From a virus: a stretch of 27,090 nucleotides of DNA. A model generated the notes under the pieces. It searched no databases. It was not told where the DNA came from and worked only from the letters and a program-made list of their open reading frames with translations. Both the position numbers and the translations under genes were made by a program. Below, piece after piece: positions 1 through 7,321 of this stretch. The stretch's first letter is position 1. Every line of letters begins with the position of its first letter. The stretch spans positions 1 through 27,090 of IMG/VR virus record IMGVR_UViG_3300027797_000112. One strand, written 5' to 3'.

Positions 1-375
1 CTTGAAGGCATTGGCCGTGGGCAAGATCGTGAATCACTCATGATGTTCCTTCAGACAATCTCACAAGCCCTTGGTCCCGAAGCTATGGCTCAATACATCG
101 ACCCAGAGGAAGCCGTTAAGCGTCTTGCTGCTGCTCAAGGTATTGATACCCTTAAGCTGGTTAAGACCGCAGAGATGCGGCAACAAGAACAACAGAAGAC
201 TATGCAAATGCAAATGACTTCTAATCTTGTTGGGCAGGCAGGGCAACTTGCTAAAGCCCCGATGATGGACCCAACCAAAAACCCTGATTCTATTGAAGCC
301 TTACAAAATGTCGTCAATTCAGCCTCGCAAGCAACCGGCCAACCAGCCCAAGGACAACCTGCCCCTCAACAGTAA
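1..375 (+). CDS. Portal (head-tail connector) protein, C-terminal part, T7 gp8-like
   Basis: Frame 1 is open from the first base and ends with TAA at 373-375, giving the last 124 residues of a protein whose start is outside the window. The fragment opens with LEGIGRGQD, which matches the LEAIGRGQD stretch near the C-terminus of T7 gp8. It then has the same layout: a helical segment ending in a Q-rich, M-rich run (EMRQQEQQKTMQMQM) and a disordered Ala/Gln/Pro tail. Portal proteins form the dodecameric ring at one capsid vertex through which DNA is packaged and ejected. The scaffold and capsid genes follow directly, as in T7. An internal ATG at 40 is unlikely to be the true start, because the similarity begins upstream of it. 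Confidence 0.9.
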   Translation, partial: LEGIGRGQDRESLMMFLQTISQALGPEAMAQYIDPEEAVKRLAAAQGIDTLKLVKTAEMRQQEQQKTMQMQMTSNLVGQAGQLAKAPMMDPTKNPDSIEALQNVVNSASQATGQPAQGQPAPQQ

Positions 376-523
376 CAATGAAGAGGTTCGTCATCGTTGG
401 GATGATAGTGCCCTTGATAAAGAGCAGGCTCCAGTAAAGATCACACCAAAGGAACAATTCAAGTATGGTGATGTTAAAGTCACCTCTCCTGGTGTTGGCC
501 GTGTTTCCATTACCATTCACTAA
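308..523 (+). CDS. Small hypothetical protein overlapping the portal end
   Basis: A 71-residue ORF in frame 2 that overlaps the portal coding end by 68 bases and stops five bases before the scaffold start. ATG at 308 is the most natural start; an in-frame TTG lies at 293. The part beyond the portal stop is hydrophilic and charged (RHRWDDSALDKEQ, then ITPKEQFKYGDV) and ends in a short beta-like VTSPGVGRVSITIH. No family is recognised. It fills the gap between portal and scaffold, which supports translation of at least its non-overlapping part. The long overlap makes the exact start uncertain, and no clear Shine-Dalgarno sequence helps to choose. Confidence 0.6.
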   Translation: MSSIQPRKQPANQPKDNLPLNSNNEEVRHRWDDSALDKEQAPVKITPKEQFKYGDVKVTSPGVGRVSITIH

Positions 524-528
524 ACCAA

Positions 529-1380
529 ATGTCTGAAATTGTTTTTGATGCTACTGATCCAGATGTTACGTCTGCTCGGGAAACTGAGGAGCTACGTCTC
601 ATGGAACAAGGTAGTCAGCTAATTGAAAAACAAGAAGCTGAGGCCGAAGATAAATATCGCCGCAGTGAACTTGAAGCCCAAGAACACTCTCAGTATGCTG
701 GTAAATTTAAATCAGCAGAAGACCTTGAAAAGGCTTACCTAGAGCTTCAAAAGAAACTAGGTCAGAAAGAAACTGATGAGTCCTCTTCGACAGATGAAAA
801 CGAGAGCGATGAGTCCGAAGACGCTACCCCTGATGAAACTGAGTCCCCGGTAGCCAAGCGGGTAAGTTTTTTAAAGGAGGCATCAGACGAGTACTACTCC
901 AATGATAATCAACTTAAGCCGGAGACAATCGAAAAGCTTAAGGAGATGCCTTCTGAGGAACTCATCGAAGCTTATCTTGAACTACAAAAGAACAATCCTG
1001 TTGTTCAATCTCAACCCCTATCTGATGATGCTGCTAAGAGTATTGTAGCTTCTGTTGGTGGACAGGATGCTTATAATGATACATTAGCCTGGGCTGCTGA
1101 TAACCTCAAACCAGAGGAAGTTGCTGCTTATGACAACGTTGTCAATAGTGGGAACAAAGATGCTATCTTCTTTGCTGTTCAAGCACTGAACCAACGGTAT
1201 AAAGATTCCGTAGGGTTTGAAGGTCAACAAGTCTCAGGTAAAGCACCTAAGGCTACTGTTAAGGGATTCCGTTCCAATGCTGAATTGGCCGCAGCAATTA
1301 GTGATCGTAGGTATCGTACTGATCCTGCGTATCGCTTTGATGTAGAACAAAAGCTCGCTAGTTCTGGCGACTTGCTCTGA
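529..1380 (+). CDS. Capsid assembly (scaffolding) protein, T7 gp9-like
   Basis: A 283-residue, strongly acidic, helical protein in the T7 gene 9 position between portal and capsid genes. Residues about 20-140 are rich in Glu, Asp, Gln and Lys. They include the segment YAGKFKSAEDLEKAYLELQKK, a motif type I associate with cyanophage and T7-like scaffolds, and a weaker echo further on (ELIEAYLELQKN). Acidic stretches around residues 80-105 look disordered. The C-terminus carries basic residues (SDRRYRTDPAYRFDVEQKL), consistent with a capsid-binding tail. Scaffold proteins direct procapsid assembly and leave before DNA packaging. Length is close to T7 gp9 (about 300 residues). A terminator-like hairpin follows ten bases after the stop codon. 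Confidence 0.88.
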   Translation: MSEIVFDATDPDVTSARETEELRLMEQGSQLIEKQEAEAEDKYRRSELEAQEHSQYAGKFKSAEDLEKAYLELQKKLGQKETDESSSTDENESDESEDATPDETESPVAKRVSFLKEASDEYYSNDNQLKPETIEKLKEMPSEELIEAYLELQKNNPVVQSQPLSDDAAKSIVASVGGQDAYNDTLAWAADNLKPEEVAAYDNVVNSGNKDAIFFAVQALNQRYKDSVGFEGQQVSGKAPKATVKGFRSNAELAAAISDRRYRTDPAYRFDVEQKLASSGDLL

Positions 1381-1390
1381 TTAAAATGAT

Positions 1391-1422
1391 GGTGACCGTC
1401 GGGATGACAGGCCACCTTTTTT
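1391..1422 (+). terminator. Rho-independent terminator-like hairpin after the scaffold gene
   Basis: GGTG (1391-1394) pairs with CACC (1413-1416), CC with GG, and GTC (1398-1400) with GAC (1406-1408) around a GGGAT loop. Two small bulges interrupt the stem, and six T follow at 1417-1422. Placement directly after the scaffold stop fits an end, or attenuation, of the portal-scaffold transcript before the capsid gene. Confidence 0.6.
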
Positions 1423-1434
1423 AGTCGACTAAAA
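1419..1434. repeat. 16-bp perfect palindrome TTTTAGTCGACTAAAA
   Basis: A perfect inverted repeat with no spacer that overlaps the T-run of the preceding terminator and lies 43 bases before the RlpA-like gene. It could make the terminator work in both directions or bind a dimeric protein. No function can be assigned from sequence alone. Confidence 0.6.
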
Positions 1435-1477
1435 TGGACGCGCCGTAAGCAATATAAAAGTTCTTTGCACAAACCTC

Positions 1478-1774
1478 ATGTTACCTCTTCTGACTACTCT
1501 GTCTGTTCTTAGCTCTTGGTATGGTCCTGGCTTCCACGGAAACCTAACAGCCAATGGTGAACGATATAATGAAAACGGCCTTACGGCAGCGCACAAGACA
1601 CTACCATTTGGAACACGCCTTAAGGTTTGTTTTGATAGATGTGCCATTGTTCGTGTCAATGATCGGGGTCCCTATGCTCATGGTAGGACACTAGATCTAA
1701 GTAAAGGTGCTGCTGACAGGATCGGATTGACCAGCTCTGGAGTTGGTAGAGTCTTAGTGACTCGCCTTAATTAA
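1478..1774 (+). CDS. RlpA-like double-psi beta-barrel protein
   Basis: A 98-residue protein made up almost entirely of an RlpA-like double-psi beta-barrel. The family signatures are in order: SSWYGPGFHGNLTANGERYN (residues 12-31), AAHKTLPFGT (37-46), VRVNDRGPY (58-66) and RTLDLSKGAADRIG (70-83). They include E28, H39 and D62 at positions usually conserved. Bacterial RlpA proteins are secreted lipoproteins; some are lytic transglycosylases acting on peptidoglycan glycans lacking stem peptides. Here there is no lipobox or SPOR domain, and the hydrophobic first 11 residues are too short for a convincing signal peptide. The gene sits between scaffold and capsid genes, with a terminator-like hairpin on each side, which is an unusual place. 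It may be a virion-associated or lysis-assisting wall hydrolase, or a non-catalytic barrel. Confidence 0.85.
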   Translation: MLPLLTTLSVLSSWYGPGFHGNLTANGERYNENGLTAAHKTLPFGTRLKVCFDRCAIVRVNDRGPYAHGRTLDLSKGAADRIGLTSSGVGRVLVTRLN

Positions 1775-1781
1775 ATGGATT

Positions 1782-1809
1782 GGGGGCACCTCAGAGTCGG
1801 ACCCCCTTT
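1782..1809 (+). terminator. G5/C5 hairpin with short T-run after the RlpA-like gene
   Basis: GGGGG (1782-1786) pairs with CCCCC (1802-1806), with a weak inner CC/GG pair, and TTT follows. It starts eight bases after the RlpA-like stop codon. It may be a weak terminator or the first stem of the capsid leader RNA. Confidence 0.45.
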
Positions 1810-1959
1810 CCCCTTGAGGAAGGATACCTCGTTAAAAAACCAACCGGTTGGAGTATTGGCCCGCTGCGGTGGACACCCAATACAACACATGTTTATTGGT
1901 TATTCTTTTTAAATACAAGTACTTGTAATCGTTATAAATCCCTTTTATTCATTATCCTA
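1810..1959 (+). promoter_or_regulatory. Structured leader upstream of the major capsid gene
   Basis: About 150 non-coding bases packed with inverted repeats: GAGG/CCTC (1816-1830), the 12-bp palindrome CCAACCGGTTGG (1840-1851), GTATTGG/CCAATAC (1853-1859 with 1877-1883) enclosing a CCG/CGG hairpin, and the 14-bp palindrome TACAAGTACTTGTA (1914-1927). AT-rich sequence then leads to the ATG at 1960, with no evident Shine-Dalgarno. It probably carries the late promoter and/or a translation or stability element for the most abundant virion protein. No consensus promoter could be identified with confidence. Confidence 0.45.
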
Positions 1960-2979
1960 ATGACTGCTACCGTATCTTATCTTGGCGCCGCTAACAAAGC
2001 GGGCGGCCAATCTCCTACTTATGCTCAGCGGACTAACTTGTTCCTGAAGCTCTTTACGGGTGAGGTTTATGAAGCCTTCCGTAACTCTACTATTGCTAAG
2101 GATCTGGTGATGAACCGGACCCTGCGTGGTGGTAAGCAAGCTCAATTCATTCACACTGGCCGTATCTCGGCTGGCTACCGCACTCCTGGTGTGCCCATCC
2201 TCGGTTCGGGTAACCCAGCAGCAGCTGAAACCACCATCGCGTTGGATGACCTGCTGGTCGCCTCTGCTTTCGTTGATAACCTCGACGAGATCATGAGCCA
2301 GTATGACATCCGTGGCCCTATTGCCCGTCAGATTGGTCAAAGCCTAGCTGAGTTCTATGATCGCCGTATCTTCCGCGTTCTGGACCGTGCCTCTGCTGCT
2401 TCTGCTGCTGTGACCGGCGAGCCTGGTGGCTTCCAAATCAACCTTGGTGCTTCCAAGGAATATGACGCTCAAGCACTGGTTGATGGCTTCTTTGAAGCTG
2501 CTGCCCGTCTTGATGAAGTGGCTGCTCCTAAGGATGGCCGCGTGGCTGTTCTGAGCCCCCGTCAGTACTACGCCCTGATCTCTCAGGTTGACACCAATAT
2601 CCTTAACCGTGAGTACGGTGCTGCCGGTGGTAGCCTGAACTCTGGTGATGGTCTCTATGAGATCGCTGGTATCTCCATCAAGAAGTCCAACAACATCCCC
2701 TTCCTTGGGAAGTATGGTTCGGCTTCTGGCGCTGCTATTGATGCTGCTGCCGTGACCGGTGAGAATAACACCTATGGTATTGCTACTGACTTCACCAACA
2801 GCTGTGGTTTGATCTTCCACCGCGACGCTGCTGGTGTCGTTGAGGCTATTGGCCCCTCCGTGCAAACCACGGGCGCCGATACCAAGGTGATCTATCAAGG
2901 CGACGTGATTGTGGGCCGTCTGGCCTATGGTTGCGGTGCTGTGCGCGTCGGCGTTGCCGGTGCTTTCCGTAACGTTTGA
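1960..2979 (+). CDS. Major capsid protein, T7 gp10-like
   Basis: A 339-residue protein, close to the 345 residues of T7 gp10A, in the gene 10 position. It builds the icosahedral shell and is expected to adopt the HK97 fold. Supporting stretches are the N-terminal FLKLFTGEVYEAFRNSTIAK (residues about 29-48), the run from GRISAGYRTPG to LDDLLVASAFVDNLDE (about 67-112), and the P-domain-like VAVLSPRQYYALISQ near residue 195. The reading frame stays open upstream to a TTG at 1780, but that stretch is the structured non-coding leader, so ATG 1960 is chosen (MTATVSYLGAANKAGG). Codons are visibly richer in C- and G-ending forms than in most neighbours, which suits very high expression. A strong terminator follows. 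No gp10B-type frameshift signal was seen. Confidence 0.92.
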   Translation: MTATVSYLGAANKAGGQSPTYAQRTNLFLKLFTGEVYEAFRNSTIAKDLVMNRTLRGGKQAQFIHTGRISAGYRTPGVPILGSGNPAAAETTIALDDLLVASAFVDNLDEIMSQYDIRGPIARQIGQSLAEFYDRRIFRVLDRASAASAAVTGEPGGFQINLGASKEYDAQALVDGFFEAAARLDEVAAPKDGRVAVLSPRQYYALISQVDTNILNREYGAAGGSLNSGDGLYEIAGISIKKSNNIPFLGKYGSASGAAIDAAAVTGENNTYGIATDFTNSCGLIFHRDAAGVVEAIGPSVQTTGADTKVIYQGDVIVGRLAYGCGAVRVGVAGAFRNV

Positions 2980-2997
2980 GGGTAATCCTTTAACAGT

Positions 2998-3032
2998 GGG
3001 GCTGACTATTAAAGGTTGGCCCCTTTTCTTTT
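2998..3032 (+). terminator. Rho-independent terminator after the capsid gene
   Basis: GGGGC (2998-3002) pairs with GCCCC (3019-3023), and the stem extends inward through G-T and A-T pairs. TTTTCTTTT follows. This is the same position as the T-phi terminator after gene 10 of T7. Confidence 0.8.
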
Positions 3033-3050
3033 AATAATCCTGTCCGAATT

Positions 3051-3650
3051 ATGACAACCCAACTCCAAGCTATCAACCAAATGCTAACGGGTATCGGGCA
3101 GGCACCAGTGGTGTCGCTCGACATCGCAAACCCAGAGATTGCTACGGCATTAAGTATTCTTGAAAATGTCAACCGTGAGGTTCAAGGAGAAGGATGGAAC
3201 TTCAATACAGAAATTAACTACCCCTTCACTCCTGATGCTAATGGTGAGATTGTAGTGCCTGATAATGTGCTGCAACTTTCTGACAACAAGACTTCTAATT
3301 CCCAACAATACCAGACCGTATTACGCAATGGCAAACTCTACGATAAGGTATTCCATACCTACGAATTCCCAGGTGTTGATCCAGTCCTGTGTGATGTAGT
3401 GTGGTTATTCCCATTTGAGGATCTTCCCCAGGTCTTTAAGAATTATGTCACCCAACGTGCTGCTCGTGTGTTTGCGGGTAGTGTGGTTGGCTCTAAGGAG
3501 ATGTTCCAATTCAATGCCCAAGATGAAACCATGCTAAGGGGTAACTGTCTCGCCTATGACACAGGAACATCTGAAGTTAATATCTTCGGTGTAGAGACTG
3601 GTCAGAATTTCTACATTTCTTATACTCCGTTCCGTACTATTGCACGATAA
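3051..3650 (+). CDS. Tail tubular protein A (tail adaptor), T7 gp11-like
   Basis: A 199-residue protein, nearly the same length as T7 gp11 (196). It begins MTTQLQAINQMLTGIGQAPV, the usual gatekeeper/adaptor N-terminus in which a helix is followed by a short loop and then ILENVNREVQGEGWNFNTE (residues about 37-55). Gp11 forms the dodecameric ring joining the portal to the tail nozzle. Its TAA overlaps the ATG of the next gene by one base (TAATG), which suggests translational coupling with tail tubular protein B. No purine-rich ribosome binding site precedes the ATG. Confidence 0.9.
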   Translation: MTTQLQAINQMLTGIGQAPVVSLDIANPEIATALSILENVNREVQGEGWNFNTEINYPFTPDANGEIVVPDNVLQLSDNKTSNSQQYQTVLRNGKLYDKVFHTYEFPGVDPVLCDVVWLFPFEDLPQVFKNYVTQRAARVFAGSVVGSKEMFQFNAQDETMLRGNCLAYDTGTSEVNIFGVETGQNFYISYTPFRTIAR

Positions 3651-6600
3651 TGGCAGCCATTTCACAAAAGATTGGAAACCTAATTGGTGGTGTTTCACAA
3701 CAACCCGACACCAATAAATTTAATGGGCAATTACGCTCGTGTGATAATTTCTATCCAGACACTGCTCTTGGTCTTACCAAACGCCCTGGACTACGGGGAA
3801 TTAGTAAGCTAGCTAATGCTGTTGCTGATGGTACTTGGTTTCCGATCTTTCGTGATGACCAAGAGAAATATATCGTTCAGTTTAGTAAGGCAGGCGCTCT
3901 TAAGATTTGGAGTGCCAATAATGGTATTCAACAAACAGTGAATGCTGTTGCTGCTGAGTCTGTTACTTATGCTACTCATAAGTCAGCAGATGAACTACAA
4001 ACATTTCAAATCAACGATTTTATCTTTGTTTTAAATAGGACAAAGACGGTAGCAGCAGGAACAGCAGCCAGTGCGCCACAGGTTCCGTTTGCTTTTGTTA
4101 CTATTAATACAGTAGCTTATAGCTCTACTTATACAATCACACTTGACAACGCAACTAACTTTGCTTACACAACACCACACACAAGTGGATCAACACACCT
4201 AAACGTTAATGATGTTGTTGGTAATCTTGTTGCCTTAATTAACGCTAACGCAAATTATATTGCTGCTGCTATTGGTAATACAATTTTTGTAAGCCGAGCC
4301 AACAGTGGTAACTTTGCTATCTCGGCAGTTGGTGGTAATGCTGGTACATCCATCACAGCATTTAAGGGTTCTGTAACATCAGCAGCTCAATTACCTAAAT
4401 CATTTTTTAATGGGTATAAGATAAAGGTTGAAGGTACAACCGACTCTGGTGCTGATGATTACTGGGTAAAATTCGTTACCAGTGATAACACATCTGCTGG
4501 TGCTGGGTTTTGGGAAGAGACTATTGCCCCTGGTGTCATTCAGGATCTTGACGCCACCACGATGCCTCATGTCATTATCAGAGAGGCTAATGGCACCTTT
4601 ACTTATCGTCAACTTGACTTGGCATCAGCGACTGGATCAACTGGTCCATCCACTGTTGCTGGTATTGTCACCGCAGTTATCCTTAGTGGTGTAACAAGTG
4701 CTGGTCACGTTGTTGGGGAACAGTTTGCAGCAAGAGGTGGTACGGGTAATAACCTAAGACTTCAAGTTGATAGGGTTATTAATTCTGTAACTACCTTTAG
4801 TACGGCTGCTAATTCCAATACTTACATTTGGCAAGATCGTAAGCAAATTGGGTTTGAAATCACAACAATAAAATCGCAGATAAAAAGAAGTCCTGTATAT
4901 ACTTACACTTATTACTGGTACGTTAATGGGGCTAACATTGGCGTAACTGAAAACTCTACAAGCTTAACAATTGGTAATACGGTTTACTCACGAAACGGAG
5001 CCTTTACTAGTGTTAGCAATGAACTAAGAGCGGGCATTACTGGTACAACAACCATCAATGGTATCATTGCTGCTGTTAGTATTGTTCAAGCTGGTCAGGG
5101 GTATACCGCTACCAACCTTGTTCAAAATGATGCGGGTGATGCCTTTACAATTACAGCAGTCAATACTGCACCATTGGAAGGTGATGCAAGTCGTCTTAAC
5201 TTCTGGAAGTATCGGGAAATAGGTGATGCCACCACTAACCCAATGCCTTCGTTTGTTGGGTATCCGATTGATTTAATTTCCTTTTATAAGAACCGTATTG
5301 TTTTTGCTTCTAGGCAGAATGTCGTCTGCTCACAGGCAGGAGATTACTTTAACTTCTTTGCTAGTACTGTTATCACTCTTGTTGACAGTGATCCTATTGA
5401 TATTAGTGCTAGTACTCTTAAGCCGATTCGCCTAAAACACGCTATCTCTGCTCCACAGGGATTGCTGTTATTTGGTGATAATGCTCAGATGCTTCTATCA
5501 ACCACAACCGAAGCGTTCTCTCCAAAGACTGCTGAGATTAACCTACTCTCAACCCTCAGTCAAACTGATCGTATTGCTCCAGTTGATATTGGTAGTAGCT
5601 ATGTATTCGTAGAGGAAGGAGTTAAGGCTTCTTCTATTTATGAAATGGTTGTTACGGATATCAATACAAAGCCGCAATCAGCAGAACTAACACGACCACT
5701 ACCAACATATATTCCAGCTGCTATTGTTGATATGCAAGTATCGCAATCAGCGGGAACAATGGCAATACTAAGTAAGCAAGAAACCCGTAGCCTTTACCTT
5801 TATCGTTGGTTTAATTTAACAAACGATAATCGCATATCGGGGTGGTTCCGATGGATCATGCCTAGTGATGTGGAATTCTTTACGTTTGACCATGACATCC
5901 TATTTGTTGTTACCAAACACGGTAGTAACTATGTATTAAGTAGAGCCTCACTTCTTACGGATACTCCTGCTGAGTCATTGTTATTTGAAGGACAGTACCT
6001 TGATGTACGCCTGGATCTCTTTGATTACAATCCATTGTTTACATATGACTTGGCTACTGATGTAACCAGCATTTGTTTTAAGGATGGCTTTGAGGATCTC
6101 AATCTACAAGCAGTATTAGTTTATCTCAATGCTGATGTTGCTGGTTATTTTCAAGAACTTACCATTCAATATGATGCTGCTAAACCCGTTGGTCAACGGT
6201 ACTTTCTAACCCGAGAGGGAAATGAAACAGCAGCAGGAGGTCTATGTACGGTTGATCGTGCCGCAGCGTCCACCACAGCAACCATTACTACCCAGTTCCC
6301 ACATCGCTTAACTACGGGTAATACCATTACGGTATTGACTGGGGTAGTGGTTGGGGACTATGTTGTGACGGTTCTTACACCAACTACCTTCACCATAACA
6401 ACCGTAGCAACTACTGCTATTGTATTCCAGAAGTTTGTATTCTCTTGCGTTAATACTGCGTCTAAGTTTGCTCTTGGATATAAGTATGAAGCCAGTGCTC
6501 AACTACCGGCATTCTATGTTGTCAAGGATGAACGTGGTGGTAAGGATACCCTTAATGTTCCAAGGGTCAGTAGGATCAAAGTAAATAGCTATAACTCTGG

Positions 6601-6847
6601 TCCTTATCGGGCTGTTGTTAGGGCTGATGGAAGGGATGATTTTGTGTTACAACTTCCTCAGGTTAATGCTGATAACTATCAAGCAAATAACATTCCTATC
6701 ATCCGTAATGCTCAAAGTACAATACCAGTAATGGCTAAGGGTGATCAATTTGAATTTGAACTAATTGCTGATAGTCCATTTCAAACAGCCTTTACCTCTA
6801 TTGATTGGGAAGGCACCTACAATAACAAGGGAATTTCAGCCATTTAA
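3650..6847 (+). CDS. Tail tubular protein B (tail nozzle), T7 gp12-like, enlarged
   Basis: A 1065-residue tail nozzle protein; T7 gp12 has 794. The N-terminus (ISQKIGNLIGGVSQQPD, then LTKRPGL) and the central block from NPMPSFVGYPIDLISFYKNR to DSDPIDISAST (about 527-585) match T7 gp12 clearly. The final IDWEGTYNNKGIS matches the T7 ending GCGWEGNY. Extra length comes mainly from a Gly/Thr-rich beta insertion at about residues 325-510, just before the PSFVG block. A second, shorter beta module lies at about 868-927 (TTQFPHRLTTGNTITV ... PTTFTIT) and resembles FCCH-like domains common in phage tails. Six copies form the nozzle in T7. The insertions probably decorate its outside and may contact fibres or the host surface. 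Confidence 0.9.
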   Translation: MAAISQKIGNLIGGVSQQPDTNKFNGQLRSCDNFYPDTALGLTKRPGLRGISKLANAVADGTWFPIFRDDQEKYIVQFSKAGALKIWSANNGIQQTVNAVAAESVTYATHKSADELQTFQINDFIFVLNRTKTVAAGTAASAPQVPFAFVTINTVAYSSTYTITLDNATNFAYTTPHTSGSTHLNVNDVVGNLVALINANANYIAAAIGNTIFVSRANSGNFAISAVGGNAGTSITAFKGSVTSAAQLPKSFFNGYKIKVEGTTDSGADDYWVKFVTSDNTSAGAGFWEETIAPGVIQDLDATTMPHVIIREANGTFTYRQLDLASATGSTGPSTVAGIVTAVILSGVTSAGHVVGEQFAARGGTGNNLRLQVDRVINSVTTFSTAANSNTYIWQDRKQIGFEITTIKSQIKRSPVYTYTYYWYVNGANIGVTENSTSLTIGNTVYSRNGAFTSVSNELRAGITGTTTINGIIAAVSIVQAGQGYTATNLVQNDAGDAFTITAVNTAPLEGDASRLNFWKYREIGDATTNPMPSFVGYPIDLISFYKNRIVFASRQNVVCSQAGDYFNFFASTVITLVDSDPIDISASTLKPIRLKHAISAPQGLLLFGDNAQMLLSTTTEAFSPKTAEINLLSTLSQTDRIAPVDIGSSYVFVEEGVKASSIYEMVVTDINTKPQSAELTRPLPTYIPAAIVDMQVSQSAGTMAILSKQETRSLYLYRWFNLTNDNRISGWFRWIMPSDVEFFTFDHDILFVVTKHGSNYVLSRASLLTDTPAESLLFEGQYLDVRLDLFDYNPLFTYDLATDVTSICFKDGFEDLNLQAVLVYLNADVAGYFQELTIQYDAAKPVGQRYFLTREGNETAAGGLCTVDRAAASTTATITTQFPHRLTTGNTITVLTGVVVGDYVVTVLTPTTFTITTVATTAIVFQKFVFSCVNTASKFALGYKYEASAQLPAFYVVKDERGGKDTLNVPRVSRIKVNSYNSGPYRAVVRADGRDDFVLQLPQVNADNYQANNIPIIRNAQSTIPVMAKGDQFEFELIADSPFQTAFTSIDWEGTYNNKGISAI

Positions 6848-6850
6848 AAC

Positions 6851-7321
6851 GTGAATCTAATCCACAAAGCAAGCCGCTCAGACGCAATCTGGGTGGCTCA
6901 GCACCTTCAAGATGATGATCGAAGGGAACTGGAGGGTCTTGGCCATACCATTATGGAGGCCACCCTCTGCCTTTCTCTTGACCTCTCAGACAACCCGGTA
7001 ACCTTTCGGAACCCACTCGGAGAGATCTGCGGGGTAGCGGGGGTATCCAGAACAGATGCCCATTGCGGAGCCATATGGATGCTAACCACACCACATGTCC
7101 GACCGTATCCAAAACTATTTTTTAAGGAGGCTAAGAAATGGGTCGAACAACAAACCTCCTATGAGATGTTACATAACATAGCTGATCCGAGAAACAAACT
7201 ACATATGAAACTTCTTCATATGCTTGGGTTTAAGAAGCTTATGTATGTCACCACTCAAACCAATCTTACTTATGTTGAATTTGCTAAACTAACGAAATGT
7301 GTAACCCCGCTATTGCCATAG
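6851..7321 (+). CDS. Internal virion protein, T7 gp13-like (GNAT-like fold)
   Basis: A 156-residue protein in the gene 13 position, beginning at GTG 6851, three bases after the gp12-like stop. The pattern of a central GAIWMLTT strand, FFKEAKKWVEQQ helix, LHNIADPRNKLHMKLLHMLGFKKL and a closing strand is the acetyltransferase-like layout seen in the T7 gp13 family (138 residues in T7; WRL...FRKLIMEYRD...VGNTSHIRFLKTIGA). T7 gp13 is needed for proper assembly of the internal core. Acetyltransferase activity has not been shown for that family and is not claimed here. The 3' end overlaps the next ORF by 25 bases. Confidence 0.8.
   Translation: MNLIHKASRSDAIWVAQHLQDDDRRELEGLGHTIMEATLCLSLDLSDNPVTFRNPLGEICGVAGVSRTDAHCGAIWMLTTPHVRPYPKLFFKEAKKWVEQQTSYEMLHNIADPRNKLHMKLLHMLGFKKLMYVTTQTNLTYVEFAKLTKCVTPLLP

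Noticed and set aside
1780-1959. N-terminal extension of the capsid frame from TTG 1780
   Set aside because: The stretch is a hairpin-rich leader, its translation does not resemble capsid proteins, and the T7-like N-terminus begins at ATG 1960.
2344-2898. Reverse-strand ORF of 184 codons inside the capsid gene
   Set aside because: It lies opposite a clear capsid coding frame with biased codons, has no recognisable product and would be the only reverse gene.
6851-7321. True acetyltransferase enzyme
   Set aside because: The fold pattern is GNAT-like, but the gene is in the gp13 position, the family is structural in T7, and an acetyl-CoA binding signature (Q/RxxGxG/A) was not seen.
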